64,000 nt of DNA from Anaerolinea sp. (GTDB lineage: Bacteria > Chloroflexota > Anaerolineae > Anaerolineales > Anaerolineaceae). The position numbers were made by a program, and so were the translations under genes. The DNA lies in NCBI GenBank assembly GCA_020725865.1, contig DYEC01000009.1:1-64000 (forward strand), written 5' to 3'. Below are positions 1-7,680 of the stretch, in pieces (the stretch's first letter is position 1; the number at the start of each line of letters is the position of its first letter). The notes under the pieces were generated by a model, which saw only the letters and a program-made list of their open reading frames with translations, did no database searches and was not told the origin of the DNA.

Positions 1-1
1 G

Positions 2-332
2 GTTGCACCCCCTTCGATCCGTTTGAGGATACTGAAATATCCGACCAGAATTTGCTCGTCCACGTTCGTTCCGTGTTGCACCCCCTTCGATCCGTTTGAG
101 GATACTGAAATTGTCTACTCCTTTCCGGCACGCTTGATGATGGCGCGGTTGCACCCCCTTCGATCCGTTTGAGGATACTGAAATCCAGTGCCGGATATAC
201 GTGGCGGCTGTACCTTCCGTGTTGCACCCCCTTCGATCCGTTTGAGGATACTGAAATAGAAGGATGCGGCCGTCTCGCCATGGCATGACGACCATGTTGC
301 ACCCCCTTCGATCCGTTTGAGGATACTGAAAT
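2..332. CRISPR. CRISPR array, five repeats, cut by window edge
   Basis: Five identical 37-nt repeats lie at 2-38, 75-111, 148-184, 221-257 and 296-332. Each begins GTTGCACCC and ends ATACTGAAAT. They are separated by four unrelated spacers of 36, 36, 36 and 38 nt. The last repeat at 332 is followed by non-repetitive sequence, so this is one end of the array and the rest lies left of the window. No cas gene is present in the 64 kb to the right. All five repeats are perfect, so there is no degenerate terminal repeat to fix orientation; the GTTGC start and GAAAT end are compatible with transcription on the plus strand, but the leader is not identified. I do not assign a subtype. Confidence 0.98.
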
Positions 333-473
333 GCATACTGTGCCATCTGCTCTAACGCATGCACAACGAGATGTACCTTATAAAAAAGTCAATACCCTTT
401 GCCTGGAGTTTCTCTGACAAAGACGACTTATATTGCTTTTGCGGCTCAGTGGTGATTGAAGTTATGTGTCTTG

Positions 474-506
474 GACGCAACGAAGTGCCGAACGGCGCTT
501 CGCGTC
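474..506. other. Imperfect hairpin between CRISPR array and recombinase gene
   Basis: An inverted repeat pairs GACGC (474-478) with GCGTC (502-506) and, inside it, GAAGTGC with GCGCTTC around a short loop CGAACG. No T-run follows on either strand, so it is not a standard intrinsic terminator. It sits in the 276-bp gap (333-608) between the CRISPR array and the 3' end of the recombinase gene, where I see no open reading frame. It could terminate minus-strand transcription or be a protein-binding or recombination accessory structure; the sequence does not decide. Confidence 0.35.
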
Positions 507-608
507 AGCAAAAACTTTAATGTGTTGAATTTTTGGGGAAGTAAGGTTGCTTCGCAAACTTGCAGAAGTTTTTTGGACGGATGACTACAAGCAGGGCAGG
601 TGGAATGC

Positions 609-1649
609 TCACTCCAGCTTCACCCCCTCGTTGGCAATTTCGTTATCGCTCACATAGCGCCTAGGCATTGAGAGAGAAGACCAGCCGCCGGCTTGCTGCA
701 GGCTGAATGGGTCAGTACCATGCCGCGCCGCAGAAGTTGCCCAGTAATGACGGCAGTCGTGCGCCGAAAGACCAGCGATTCCCAAAGCTTTTCCCAAATC
801 CTTGACGCGTTGCGTTATAGCGCGTTCACTCATACCTGGCCGTCCCAGTTTGCCGTTTTTGTGGCTGCGGCGGAGCAGGGAGCCCGCAGGTGGCAAGTCG
901 CTTGCCTGTGCATAAGCTTGAAGTGCGCTCAGCGTATCCTTCGTCAGACGGTGAGTTTGTTCCTTGCCGACCTTCGGACGGTAAAAACGAAGCAGTCCTT
1001 GAGTTAGATCAAGCTCTTCTACCACCAGCGCCGCCAGCTCTCCGACGCGTAGTCCGTGATCGAGCAACAGACACATCATTACGCGGTCGCGGCGGCCCTG
1101 CGGCGTATCCGGCTGCGCTTTGAGTGCGGCCGCCTGTTCGGGCGTTATCAGTACAGGGGTTGCCTTCTTCAAGCCGATCCGCTGACGCGGACGGCGGCTA
1201 TCAAGGCGGTGCTTCTCTTTTTGACTGTAGCTCTTCACCGCGCGAATCAGCGCGTAATCCTGCGGCGAAAGAACATTTGCCTGCATTGCCAGACGAGCAT
1301 AGGCCTTGATCGTGGATAGGCGCACATTGATAGAAGGAATGGCATACCCTTCGCGTAGTTGCCACTGGATGAACGCTTCAACCAAACCCCAGCTCATCCC
1401 CAGCCAGGCTTGCGGGTCATGCATCAGATTGCCGGGGTGAAGATTGAGCTGTGCCAGAAACTCCTGAAACAGATTTAGATCAGCCTGCTGACGGCGTAGC
1501 GTCTCATCGGCGCGACGCGCCTGATAGTCGGCAAAGCGACTGCGTGCCGCAATCTGATTAGCAATCTCCGCAGCTTTTGTTAGTTCGCCGGGCAACAACG
1601 GTTGCCAGGAAGGATTATCAGAGGGGGTGAGAAAAATTTTATCGGACAT
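609..1649 (-). CDS. Cre-like tyrosine site-specific recombinase
   Basis: A 346-residue tyrosine recombinase, close to Cre in length (343). An N-terminal helical SAM-like core-binding region (about 40-140) precedes the catalytic domain. Visible active-site residues are Arg201 (GLRVGE), a candidate Lys in PKVGKE (226-231), His297 and Arg300 (SAHDCRHYW), Trp323 (QAGGW) and Tyr332 (RRYVS). The Trp nine residues before the nucleophilic Tyr is the Cre arrangement (Trp315/Tyr324); most relatives have His there. It is a single gene with no excisionase, phage or transposon neighbours. Its start has no Shine-Dalgarno sequence, but a TATAAT box lies 6 nt upstream, implying a leaderless transcript. A lox-like palindrome lies directly upstream. 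Roles could be replicon dimer resolution, gene inversion or mobile-element integration. Confidence 0.93.
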   Translation of the reverse strand: MSDKIFLTPSDNPSWQPLLPGELTKAAEIANQIAARSRFADYQARRADETLRRQQADLNLFQEFLAQLNLHPGNLMHDPQAWLGMSWGLVEAFIQWQLREGYAIPSINVRLSTIKAYARLAMQANVLSPQDYALIRAVKSYSQKEKHRLDSRRPRQRIGLKKATPVLITPEQAAALKAQPDTPQGRRDRVMMCLLLDHGLRVGELAALVVEELDLTQGLLRFYRPKVGKEQTHRLTKDTLSALQAYAQASDLPPAGSLLRRSHKNGKLGRPGMSERAITQRVKDLGKALGIAGLSAHDCRHYWATSAARHGTDPFSLQQAGGWSSLSMPRRYVSDNEIANEGVKLE

Positions 1650-1655
1650 GCAATT

Positions 1656-1661
1656 ATTATA
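1656..1661 (-). promoter_or_regulatory. -10 box, predicted leaderless promoter of recombinase
   Basis: Read on the minus strand, a perfect TATAAT is followed by six bases and then the recombinase ATG at 1649. A normal initiation distance places the transcript start at or within the start codon, so the mRNA would be leaderless. No good -35 box is present at the expected spacing, where the lox-like palindrome lies instead, so this promoter may be weak or controlled by whatever binds the palindrome. Further upstream, TTTGTC (1722-1727), GACAAA (1735-1740) and TTGTCA (1751-1756) form a small cluster of inverted motifs of unknown meaning. Confidence 0.5.
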
Positions 1662-1663
1662 AC

Positions 1664-1698
1664 ATAACTTCTGATTTGTATAAATAATCAGAAGTTAT
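1664..1698. promoter_or_regulatory. lox-like palindrome, candidate recombinase target or operator
   Basis: A perfect 13-bp inverted repeat, ATAACTTCTGATT at 1664-1676 and AATCAGAAGTTAT at 1686-1698, flanks a 9-bp asymmetric centre (1677-1685). This matches the organisation of Cre/lox-family sites, which use two 13-bp arms around an 8-bp spacer, and the outer eight bases ATAACTTC are identical to those of loxP. It lies 15 bp upstream of the Cre-like recombinase start, overlapping where the -35 region should be. It could be the crossover site, an autoregulatory operator, or both. That the encoded recombinase binds it is inference. Confidence 0.7.
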
Positions 1699-1804
1699 TT
1701 TTAAACAAAAATTGCTTTTTATTTGTCGTCTAATGACAAACAAGCCGTTATTGTCAAACAGCCCGGATGCCTTCAAGAAATTTTATGAGCACATCGGATA
1801 TTTG

Positions 1805-3094
1805 TCAGCTTGAAGCATGCAATTTTTGCAGACGCAGTTCCAGTTGTTTACGATACTCATCCAAATCAATCCTGCGACGTGCCACACCGCTTTGCATGGC
1901 TGCCTGCGCGACCGCCGGTGCTTCCCATAGCAATACGCGTTCATCCAATGGCTTCGGCACAATATAATCCGGTCCGAATTTCAACTCTTTCAGTCCATAC
2001 GCCCGGAGCACCTGTTCAGTTACAGGTTCTTTTGCCAGCGCCGCCAGTGCATGTGCTGCTGCAATTTTCATCTCTTCGTTGATCGTTCGCGCCCGCACAT
2101 CCAGCGCGCCACGAAAGATGAAAGGAAAACCCAGTACGTTGTTGATCTGATTGGGATAATCTGAACGCCCTGTGCCAATAATCGCATCTGGACGCGCTTC
2201 CTTTGCCAGATCGTAGCGAATTTCCGGGTCGGGATTTGCCATAGCAAAGATTAACGGTGATTTTGCCATGCGCTTTACCATGTCCACACTTAAGACATTG
2301 GCAGCCGAAAGCCCATAAAAAACGTCTGCGCCACCAATTACATCTGCCAACGTGCGCGCATCAGTTTCGATCGCAAACGCTTCTTTGTATGGATCCATTT
2401 CTTCCATGCGTCCTTTATATACCACCCCCTTGATATCAACGAGAATGATATTTTCTTTTTTGACACCCAACAGAACTGCCATTTTGGTACACGCAATACC
2501 CGCTGCACCTGCGCCGCAGACAACCAGCCTGACCTCATCAATGCGTTTACCAACCAGTTCAAGCCCGTTCAACAAAGCTGCGCCGACAATGATCGCCGTG
2601 CCATGCTGATCATCATGAAAGACAGGGATATCTACTGTGCGTCTGAGGGTTTCCTCTATGTAAAAACACTCCGGTGCTTTGATATCTTCCAGATTGATTC
2701 CACCGAAGGTCGGAGCGATCAATTGCACCACGCGGATGACTTCATCAGGGTCATGGCTATCCACTTCAATATCAAAGACATCCACATCGGCAAAGCGCTT
2801 AAATAATACTGCCTTACCCTCCATAACCGGCTTTGAAGCCAGCGCCCCACGATCACCCAATCCAAGAATAGCCGTTCCGTTTGATACGACTGCCACCAGA
2901 TTGCCCTTTGCTGTGTATTCATAGGCGTCTAAAGGATTTTTGGCTATTTCCAACACAGGTTGAGCTACACCCGGTGTATAAGCCAGTGCAAGGTCTTCCT
3001 GAGTTTGTAAAGGTTTTGTTGGCATCACACAGATTTTGCCCGGTATTCCCCCCTTGCAATGGTAATTCAATGCTGCCTCACGTAAGTTGTTCAT
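1805..3094 (-). CDS. Malic enzyme (malate dehydrogenase, oxaloacetate-decarboxylating)
   Basis: A 429-residue short bacterial malic enzyme that would convert malate to pyruvate and CO2 with reduction of NAD(P) in the cytoplasm. The malate-binding half shows YTPGVA with catalytic Tyr39 and the MEGKAVLFK segment with Lys94. The metal-binding region is NLEDIKAPE and FHDDQHGTA (159-167), and the Rossmann nucleotide motif GAGAAG is at 194-199. Length fits the roughly 400-residue class without a C-terminal phosphotransacetylase-like domain. The cofactor preference is not evident. The gene stands alone, with the recombinase downstream on the same strand across a 155-bp gap, and no obvious terminator between them. 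Confidence 0.96.
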   Translation of the reverse strand: MNNLREAALNYHCKGGIPGKICVMPTKPLQTQEDLALAYTPGVAQPVLEIAKNPLDAYEYTAKGNLVAVVSNGTAILGLGDRGALASKPVMEGKAVLFKRFADVDVFDIEVDSHDPDEVIRVVQLIAPTFGGINLEDIKAPECFYIEETLRRTVDIPVFHDDQHGTAIIVGAALLNGLELVGKRIDEVRLVVCGAGAAGIACTKMAVLLGVKKENIILVDIKGVVYKGRMEEMDPYKEAFAIETDARTLADVIGGADVFYGLSAANVLSVDMVKRMAKSPLIFAMANPDPEIRYDLAKEARPDAIIGTGRSDYPNQINNVLGFPFIFRGALDVRARTINEEMKIAAAHALAALAKEPVTEQVLRAYGLKELKFGPDYIVPKPLDERVLLWEAPAVAQAAMQSGVARRRIDLDEYRKQLELRLQKLHASS

Positions 3095-3222
3095 TATCTC
3101 CTCATGTAGTTAGTTTCGACGCTTTGTACGCCCCCGATTATAAAGCAAATTTTGGCTTGTACTTTTCAAAATAATATACAATAGCCGTATCTGCGTTCTG
3201 TGTAAGATATCTGGAGGAGACA

Positions 3223-4230
3223 GTGGCTACGTTTGCTGAAATTCAGAGCGTTAAGAATCGCCACAAACAGCTCATTCTTTCACGCCCGAATGTAGTTGGC
3301 ATTGGCACGGGCTTCAAAGTCACAGCTGGGCAATTGACCAAGAACATTTGCGTGGTGGCGCTGGTACGGCGCAAAGTGCGTCTCACGGAGCTTGCGGTTG
3401 AAAGCCGCGTGCCGTATATGCTGGAGGGTATCCCTACAGACGTACTGGAAGTCGGCGATCTGGTGGCGTTCCAAAGCCCCACCGACCGCTGGCGCCCTGC
3501 TCCGCCGGGGGTCAGTATCGGTCATTATTTGATTACTGCCGGTACGTTTGGATGTGTGGTACATGATCGCAATAACGGCGCGCGGCTCATCCTTTCCAAT
3601 AACCATGTGTTGGCTAATGAAAATAATGCTCAGGCTGGCGACGCCATCTTGCAGCCCGGTCCAGCCGACCGTGGGCAAAACCCACAGGATCAAATCGCCA
3701 CGCTGTTGCGTTTTGTCCCCCTGCACTTTGAGGGAGAATCACCCCCACCCTCTTGTCTGCCTTTGAATTGGCTGCTGCGGCTGGCTCAAGCACTCGGATT
3801 GAAAGGTCTGGTTGATTCTCTGCAAAAACCGGCGGCAGCAGTTAACAATCTGGTGGATGCTGCCGTCGCCCTACCCCTGAATGGCAGTGATATTCTGGAT
3901 GAAATTCTCGGCATTGGTCGTGTCAGGGGTCTGACTGCGGCTGAACTTGGCATGACCGTTCGCAAATCCGGACGGACAACTGGTCTGACCACCGGGCAGA
4001 TAACCATCCTGGATTCTACTGTAACAGTTGGTTACAGTGGCGGACGAACTGCCCGGTTCGATAACCAGATTATCACCAATGCCATGTCGCGCGGCGGAGA
4101 CTCCGGCTCATTGCTGGTTACTGCCAGCGACCCGCCGCTGGCAGTTGGTCTGCTTTTTGCCGGTTCCGATCAGGTAACAATTTACAATCCGATCCAAACC
4201 GTGCTAGATAGTTTGAACATTGAATTTTGA
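3223..4230 (+). CDS. Trypsin-fold serine protease of the NAL1-like type
   Basis: A 335-residue protein with a chymotrypsin-like fold. The likely triad is His128 (LSNNHVLA), Asp212 (LVDAAVA) and Ser294 (RGGDSGSLL). There is no signal peptide. The N-terminal stretch (RPNVVGIGTGFK) matches the layout of NAL1-like and bacterial 'Nal1' proteases, which process protein partners rather than acting as digestive enzymes; the substrate here is unknown. A GTG start at 3223 follows GGAGGAG with good spacing. A hairpin follows the stop codon. A decayed second copy of the last 25 codons is found at 7606-7680, downstream of the SDR gene. Confidence 0.85.
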   Translation: MATFAEIQSVKNRHKQLILSRPNVVGIGTGFKVTAGQLTKNICVVALVRRKVRLTELAVESRVPYMLEGIPTDVLEVGDLVAFQSPTDRWRPAPPGVSIGHYLITAGTFGCVVHDRNNGARLILSNNHVLANENNAQAGDAILQPGPADRGQNPQDQIATLLRFVPLHFEGESPPPSCLPLNWLLRLAQALGLKGLVDSLQKPAAAVNNLVDAAVALPLNGSDILDEILGIGRVRGLTAAELGMTVRKSGRTTGLTTGQITILDSTVTVGYSGGRTARFDNQIITNAMSRGGDSGSLLVTASDPPLAVGLLFAGSDQVTIYNPIQTVLDSLNIEF

Positions 4231-4243
4231 TGTTTGAACAATG

Positions 4244-4290
4244 TTTATCTCGCCGCCTAACCGTGACTGTAACATAGGCAGCGGGATAAA
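4244..4290 (+). terminator. Long hairpin after protease gene
   Basis: TTTATC plus CGC and GCCTA pair with TAGGC, GCG and GATAAA to form a long imperfect stem with a 15-nt loop, 13 bases after the protease stop codon. It is followed by TTCCTTTATA, a weak U-rich tail. A transcription terminator for the protease gene is the simplest reading. The remaining sequence to 4458 is AT-rich and should hold the promoter of the vWA gene, but I could not pick a convincing -35/-10 pair. Confidence 0.45.
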
Positions 4291-4458
4291 TTCCTTTATA
4301 GGCGGCATGAAAACACCAATAGTATAAGGCGATAACGCAATTTATCCTAAAAATATTTACCTAAAGTGGAGCTTGAAAACTCACCATCCATGTATGTTAC
4401 AAACACGTATCAATTGCACGCTTGACAATTATAATTTGTTGGAGGATGAAGGAAAATT

Positions 4459-5859
4459 ATGAGTCGTCTAATGCGTTGTCTGTACTGCGGTTTATTGCAG
4501 GATGAGCCGGCTGGCATTAAAGAGTGCGTGCGTTGTGGCGGTGAACTGGTGTTTGAACAGGATGTTTCTCCCATTACTCCTGATTCGTATTTGGGTGTCC
4601 AACTGGAATTGGATCAGGTACAGGCACCGGCAGGTCGGAATATTGACCGTTTTCTGCTGGTAACGTTACGAACACCCCAACAAGTACCGGAGCAATACGC
4701 AATTAAAGGTGTGCAACGTCCACCGATCCATTTTGTCCCCGTATTAGACGTGTCTGGTTCAATGTCAGGTGAGAAACTAAAACAGGCAAAAGAAGCCCTC
4801 CGCCAGGCACTTCACTGTCTACGTAGGGGTGATGTGTTCTCACTGGTAACGTTCTCTAGCGAGGTGGATTGTATTGTTGAGCCGACCGTCTATGATGAGG
4901 GTATGCACACTCGCGTGGTGAGTTTGCTGAAGGAAATACAAGCCGGTGGGACAACTGCTTTGGACGGCGGGCTTGAAATGGGTATCGAGCGTGCCCTTCA
5001 GAAACAACAATCCACCACCCTGGTTCTTTTACTCAGCGATGGGCGGGCGAATGTCGGCGAGACCGATCTGGAAAAGATCGGGCAACGCGCTTTAAAAGCC
5101 CGACGGGCTGGCATAGTTGTTTCCACTTTAGGCGTTGGACTTGACTACAACGAAGCGTTGTTGGTTGAGGTAGCCAATCAGGGTGGAGGACGTTTTTATC
5201 ATCTTCAGGATGCTGCTCAAATTCCGACGTATCTGACCGGCGAGCTGGGCGATGCCGCCAGCGTTGCCGCCCATCAGGTGGTTATAGAGCTTGATCTTCC
5301 CACCAGAGCCACTTTACTTTCGCTGACCTCGGCGTATCCGGTTGAGCAGGTTGGGAATACAGCACGTGTTCTAGTAGGCTCTATTCCAATTGACCTGGAA
5401 CTGGAAGTGCCGCTTCGGCTGACGTTGATTGGTCAAAAAGCAGGAACGCGCCTGAGTGTGAGTGGACGGGTTCGGTATCAGACTCCAAATGATCAAACCT
5501 TACAAATAGCGCTCAATCGTGTCACAGTGCGTTTTGTGGATACCAAACAATTTGAAGAACATCAGGGGCTAGCCGTTCCAGTGGTGGAAAAAGTTGCATT
5601 GCATCGCAAGGCAGCTTACATGCTCTCTTACTCACGCTTGCTGGAAACCAATCCGCCTGCTGCCAAACAGCTGAAGCAGAAGGAAGGGCGTGCATTGCGT
5701 TACTATATGGCGCTAGTGAGTGAAGAAAAAGCCCAGGAGTTGGCGCAGGCTTTGGATAATGCGACCGAGGCTGTGCTATCCATGCCGGCTGCAGCCAAGT
5801 ACGTTGTTGCAGAATCACAGGCTTTTGTTCGAAGGTCGCGAAATTTCAAGAAGGGATAA
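4459..5859 (+). CDS. Zinc-ribbon plus von Willebrand factor A domain protein
   Basis: A 466-residue protein. It begins with a small zinc ribbon (Cys7, Cys10, Cys23, Cys26). A vWA domain follows from about residue 90 with a complete MIDAS signature: DVSGS (97-101), GGTTALDGG and LLSDGRANVG. The C-terminal 200 residues form a beta-rich then helical tail like that of other bacterial vWA proteins. No signal peptide or membrane segment is visible, so it is probably cytoplasmic. Such proteins typically serve as metal-dependent adaptors, often with kinases, phosphatases or MoxR-type ATPases; none is adjacent. The start is supported by GGAGGATGAAGG upstream. The biological role is not known. Confidence 0.85.
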   Translation: MSRLMRCLYCGLLQDEPAGIKECVRCGGELVFEQDVSPITPDSYLGVQLELDQVQAPAGRNIDRFLLVTLRTPQQVPEQYAIKGVQRPPIHFVPVLDVSGSMSGEKLKQAKEALRQALHCLRRGDVFSLVTFSSEVDCIVEPTVYDEGMHTRVVSLLKEIQAGGTTALDGGLEMGIERALQKQQSTTLVLLLSDGRANVGETDLEKIGQRALKARRAGIVVSTLGVGLDYNEALLVEVANQGGGRFYHLQDAAQIPTYLTGELGDAASVAAHQVVIELDLPTRATLLSLTSAYPVEQVGNTARVLVGSIPIDLELEVPLRLTLIGQKAGTRLSVSGRVRYQTPNDQTLQIALNRVTVRFVDTKQFEEHQGLAVPVVEKVALHRKAAYMLSYSRLLETNPPAAKQLKQKEGRALRYYMALVSEEKAQELAQALDNATEAVLSMPAAAKYVVAESQAFVRRSRNFKKG

Positions 5860-5902
5860 CTTTATAAAATATATTGCTCATATAGCATCTAAAAAAGACG
5901 CG

Positions 5903-5931
5903 ATCAACTTATACGGCTTCGCGAAGTTGAT
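5903..5931. terminator. Hairpin between convergent genes
   Basis: ATCAACTT (5903-5910) pairs with AAGTTGAT (5924-5931), and the loop region is GC-richer. The hairpin lies in the 79-bp gap between the vWA stop and the TetR stop, which face each other. It is followed by TTCTAATTC on the plus strand, a weak tail. It probably acts as a bidirectional terminator. Confidence 0.45.
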
Positions 5932-5938
5932 TTCTAAT

Positions 5939-6562
5939 TCACGAAATTGGATTATCTGTGCTGGTTTTAGGGTTTTGCATTAGACCCAGAATCCAGCGGA
6001 AGGCAGCCGGCGCTGTCTCTTCCCAAGTCACGCTTTCTTGATCCATCAGTCCCTGGAGTAGAAGCCCCAAAGCTAAGGATACTGTAACAACCGCCATAAG
6101 CTCAGGATCAGAGCCACGGAGTGACTTTTCAGTCAGCCCTTGACGGTATAGATCGGTAAAATAAGCCCGATAACGCCGGTAGGGTTCTATTGTTGTGTGC
6201 CAGACGGCAGGATCTCGAGCAGCCTGAAGCCAGAATTCCAGAAACATGGGTAAATAATTTCGTCCTTGTGTAAGCCCAAGGCGCAACATATCAGCCATAT
6301 TGTAAAGACTTTCAGCGATTGTATGACCGCGCGAGGACTCGAATTGCAGGAATTGATCCAGTTGGGTGAGCCATTCATTCAATAAAGCCAAGAAAAGGTC
6401 CTGCTTGGTTGGAAAATGATAAAAGAAAGCTCCTTTGGTCACTCCCGCCCGCTGGCAAATTTCAGCAACCCCCGTAGCCTGATAACCCTGACCGGCAAAT
6501 GCCTCCAGAGCAGCCTCGAGAATACGCCGTCGTGTTTCTTCTGCTCGTTCTTGTTTGCGCAT
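5939..6562 (-). CDS. TetR-family transcriptional regulator
   Basis: A 207-residue regulator counted from the ATG at 6562 (MRKQERAEETRRR). A longer reading from 6628 would run through the divergent promoter and operator and is unlikely. The N-terminal helix-turn-helix is typical, with GVAEICQRAGVTKGAFFYHF at about 31-50; the C-terminal ligand-binding part is helical and specific to the family. It is divergent from an SDR gene whose promoter contains a palindrome of the TetR-operator type, so it most likely represses that gene and itself. The inducer is unknown. Confidence 0.93.
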   Translation of the reverse strand: MRKQERAEETRRRILEAALEAFAGQGYQATGVAEICQRAGVTKGAFFYHFPTKQDLFLALLNEWLTQLDQFLQFESSRGHTIAESLYNMADMLRLGLTQGRNYLPMFLEFWLQAARDPAVWHTTIEPYRRYRAYFTDLYRQGLTEKSLRGSDPELMAVVTVSLALGLLLQGLMDQESVTWEETAPAAFRWILGLMQNPKTSTDNPIS

Positions 6563-6590
6563 CGTGAATATCCTTGACTTTGTGAAATTA

Positions 6591-6621
6591 TTGACTAAAA
6601 TTATACCGACCGATTGGTATT
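6591..6621 (+). promoter_or_regulatory. Divergent promoter with TetR-type operator
   Basis: A palindrome TACCGACCGATTGGTA lies at 6604-6619 (outer arms TACC and GGTA, ACCGACC-like half). This is the usual shape of operators bound by AcrR/QacR-like TetR proteins. It sits between a TTGACT -35 box (6591-6596) and a TGGTAT -10-like box (6615-6620) that would drive the SDR gene. Binding would block polymerase. A ribosome-binding site GGAGGT follows at 6631-6636, eight bases before the SDR start. Confidence 0.7.
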
Positions 6622-6643
6622 TAATCAAGTGGAGGTCGGGTAA

Positions 6644-7642
6644 ATGACAGTTTTAGTCACAGGCGCAACCGGACATTTAGGGAATGTCCTGGTGCGGAAT
6701 CTGGTGGAACAAGGGGAGCGAGTGCGGGCATTGGTATTGCGGGGTGAAAGTCTTGCTCCACTAGAAGGGTTACCCATTGAGATTGTGTCAGGCGATATTT
6801 TGGATGAAGAAATTTTGCGTTTCGCGATGCAAGGTGTGAAGCGGGTTTTTCACCTGGCAAGTCTGATTGCGATCCGACCGGGAAAGGATGAGAAGGTGTG
6901 GCAGGTCAATGTGGAGGGGACGCGTAATGTCATCCAGGCTGTCTTTGCGGCAGGAGTAAAGCAATTGATTTACACCAGCTCAATTCACGCCCTGAGGCGC
7001 CCAAAGACATTGCAGGTTGTAGACGAGCAGGTACCTTTTGACCCGGAAAGTCCGGCAGGAATTTACGACCGCTCGAAGGCAAAAGCCTCTCTTCTGGTTC
7101 ATGCGGCGGCCACCGAGGGTTTGAATGCAATTATTGTTTGCCCCACCGGGATTGTTGGACCCTATGATTTTCTTGGTTCGGAAATGGGATTGTTTATTCG
7201 TCAGGCAATGCGCCAACGTGTGATTTTGGCGATTGAGGGAGGATTTGATTTTGTGGATGTGCGCGATGTCGCCAAAGGGCTTATCCTCGCCAGTGAGTAT
7301 GGACAGACTGGTAGTACCTATTTGCTTTCGGGTGAATGGGTGACTTTAAAAGAAATGTTGCACCGGGTGGGACAATTAAGTGGCAAACCTTTTAAGGTAA
7401 TATTACTGCCGTTCAAGATGGCGCTACGGCTAGCGCGCCTTAATACTATTTTGGGACAATGGTTCCACCTACGCCCTCGTCTAACTCCCTATGCGCTGGA
7501 AACGGTAAGAGATCCTCTGCGGGTTTCTTCGGCGTTGGCACAACAGGTTTTGGGATATAGACCCCGTCCTTTTGAAGAAACTCTACGCGATACTGTAGCC
7601 TGGTGGCAATCGGTTTGCTTTATGCCGGCTCCAATCAGGTAA
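6644..7642 (+). CDS. Extended SDR, dihydroflavonol-4-reductase-like epimerase/reductase
   Basis: A 332-residue NAD(P)-dependent extended short-chain dehydrogenase. The Rossmann glycine motif GATGHLG is at 7-13, followed by the conserved SGDI segment. The catalytic Ser is in YTSS (110-113), and Tyr141/Lys145 form the YxxxK motif in YDRSKAK. The family reduces or epimerises sugars, flavonoid-like ketones and aldehydes; the substrate is not predictable. It is probably controlled by the divergent TetR protein. The natural C terminus may be altered: from codon 321 onward the DNA matches the 3' end of the upstream protease gene in another reading frame, so the last dozen residues (after AWWQ) look acquired by a deletion fusion. 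Confidence 0.9.
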   Translation: MTVLVTGATGHLGNVLVRNLVEQGERVRALVLRGESLAPLEGLPIEIVSGDILDEEILRFAMQGVKRVFHLASLIAIRPGKDEKVWQVNVEGTRNVIQAVFAAGVKQLIYTSSIHALRRPKTLQVVDEQVPFDPESPAGIYDRSKAKASLLVHAAATEGLNAIIVCPTGIVGPYDFLGSEMGLFIRQAMRQRVILAIEGGFDFVDVRDVAKGLILASEYGQTGSTYLLSGEWVTLKEMLHRVGQLSGKPFKVILLPFKMALRLARLNTILGQWFHLRPRLTPYALETVRDPLRVSSALAQQVLGYRPRPFEETLRDTVAWWQSVCFMPAPIR

Positions 7643-7680
7643 CAATCTGTCATTCAATCCAAACCGTGCGGGATAGTTTC
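7606..7680 (+). pseudogene. Remnant of a second NAL1-like protease gene (3' end)
   Basis: These 75 bases align without gaps to 4141-4215, the last part of the intact protease gene. By eye about 60 of 75 bases agree. In the protease frame the remnant reads AIGLLYAGSNQVTI where the intact gene reads AVGLLFAGSDQVTI, and it continues with IQTV and DS. The remnant overlaps the SDR 3' end in a different frame. A second protease copy therefore once followed the SDR gene, and a deletion removed all but its tail. The 235-bp gap up to 7877 otherwise shows nothing recognisable except AT-rich promoter-like sequence before the flavoprotein gene. Confidence 0.8.

Noticed and set aside
39-295. CRISPR spacers matching genes elsewhere in this window
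   Set aside because: I compared the four spacers by eye with the window and saw no match. Two spacers end in the same six bases (TTCCGT), which is probably chance.
333-608. CRISPR leader or small gene right of the array
   Set aside because: The sequence is moderately AT-rich with one hairpin, but no repeat degeneracy or leader-like motif shows orientation, and no open frame with a ribosome-binding site is present.
609-1649. Recombinase as part of a prophage or transposon
   Set aside because: No phage, transposase, relaxase or excisionase genes and no direct-repeat att sites or tRNA gene were found near it.
1730-1760. Terminator between malic enzyme and recombinase
   Set aside because: Only short inverted motifs TTTGTC/GACAAA and a distant CTTCAAG/CTTGAAG pair are present. 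None forms a stable stem followed by a T-run.
6562-6628. Extended TetR start at 6628
   Set aside because: The added 22 residues would be encoded by the promoter and operator of the divergent gene, and TetR proteins usually begin close to the helix-turn-helix.
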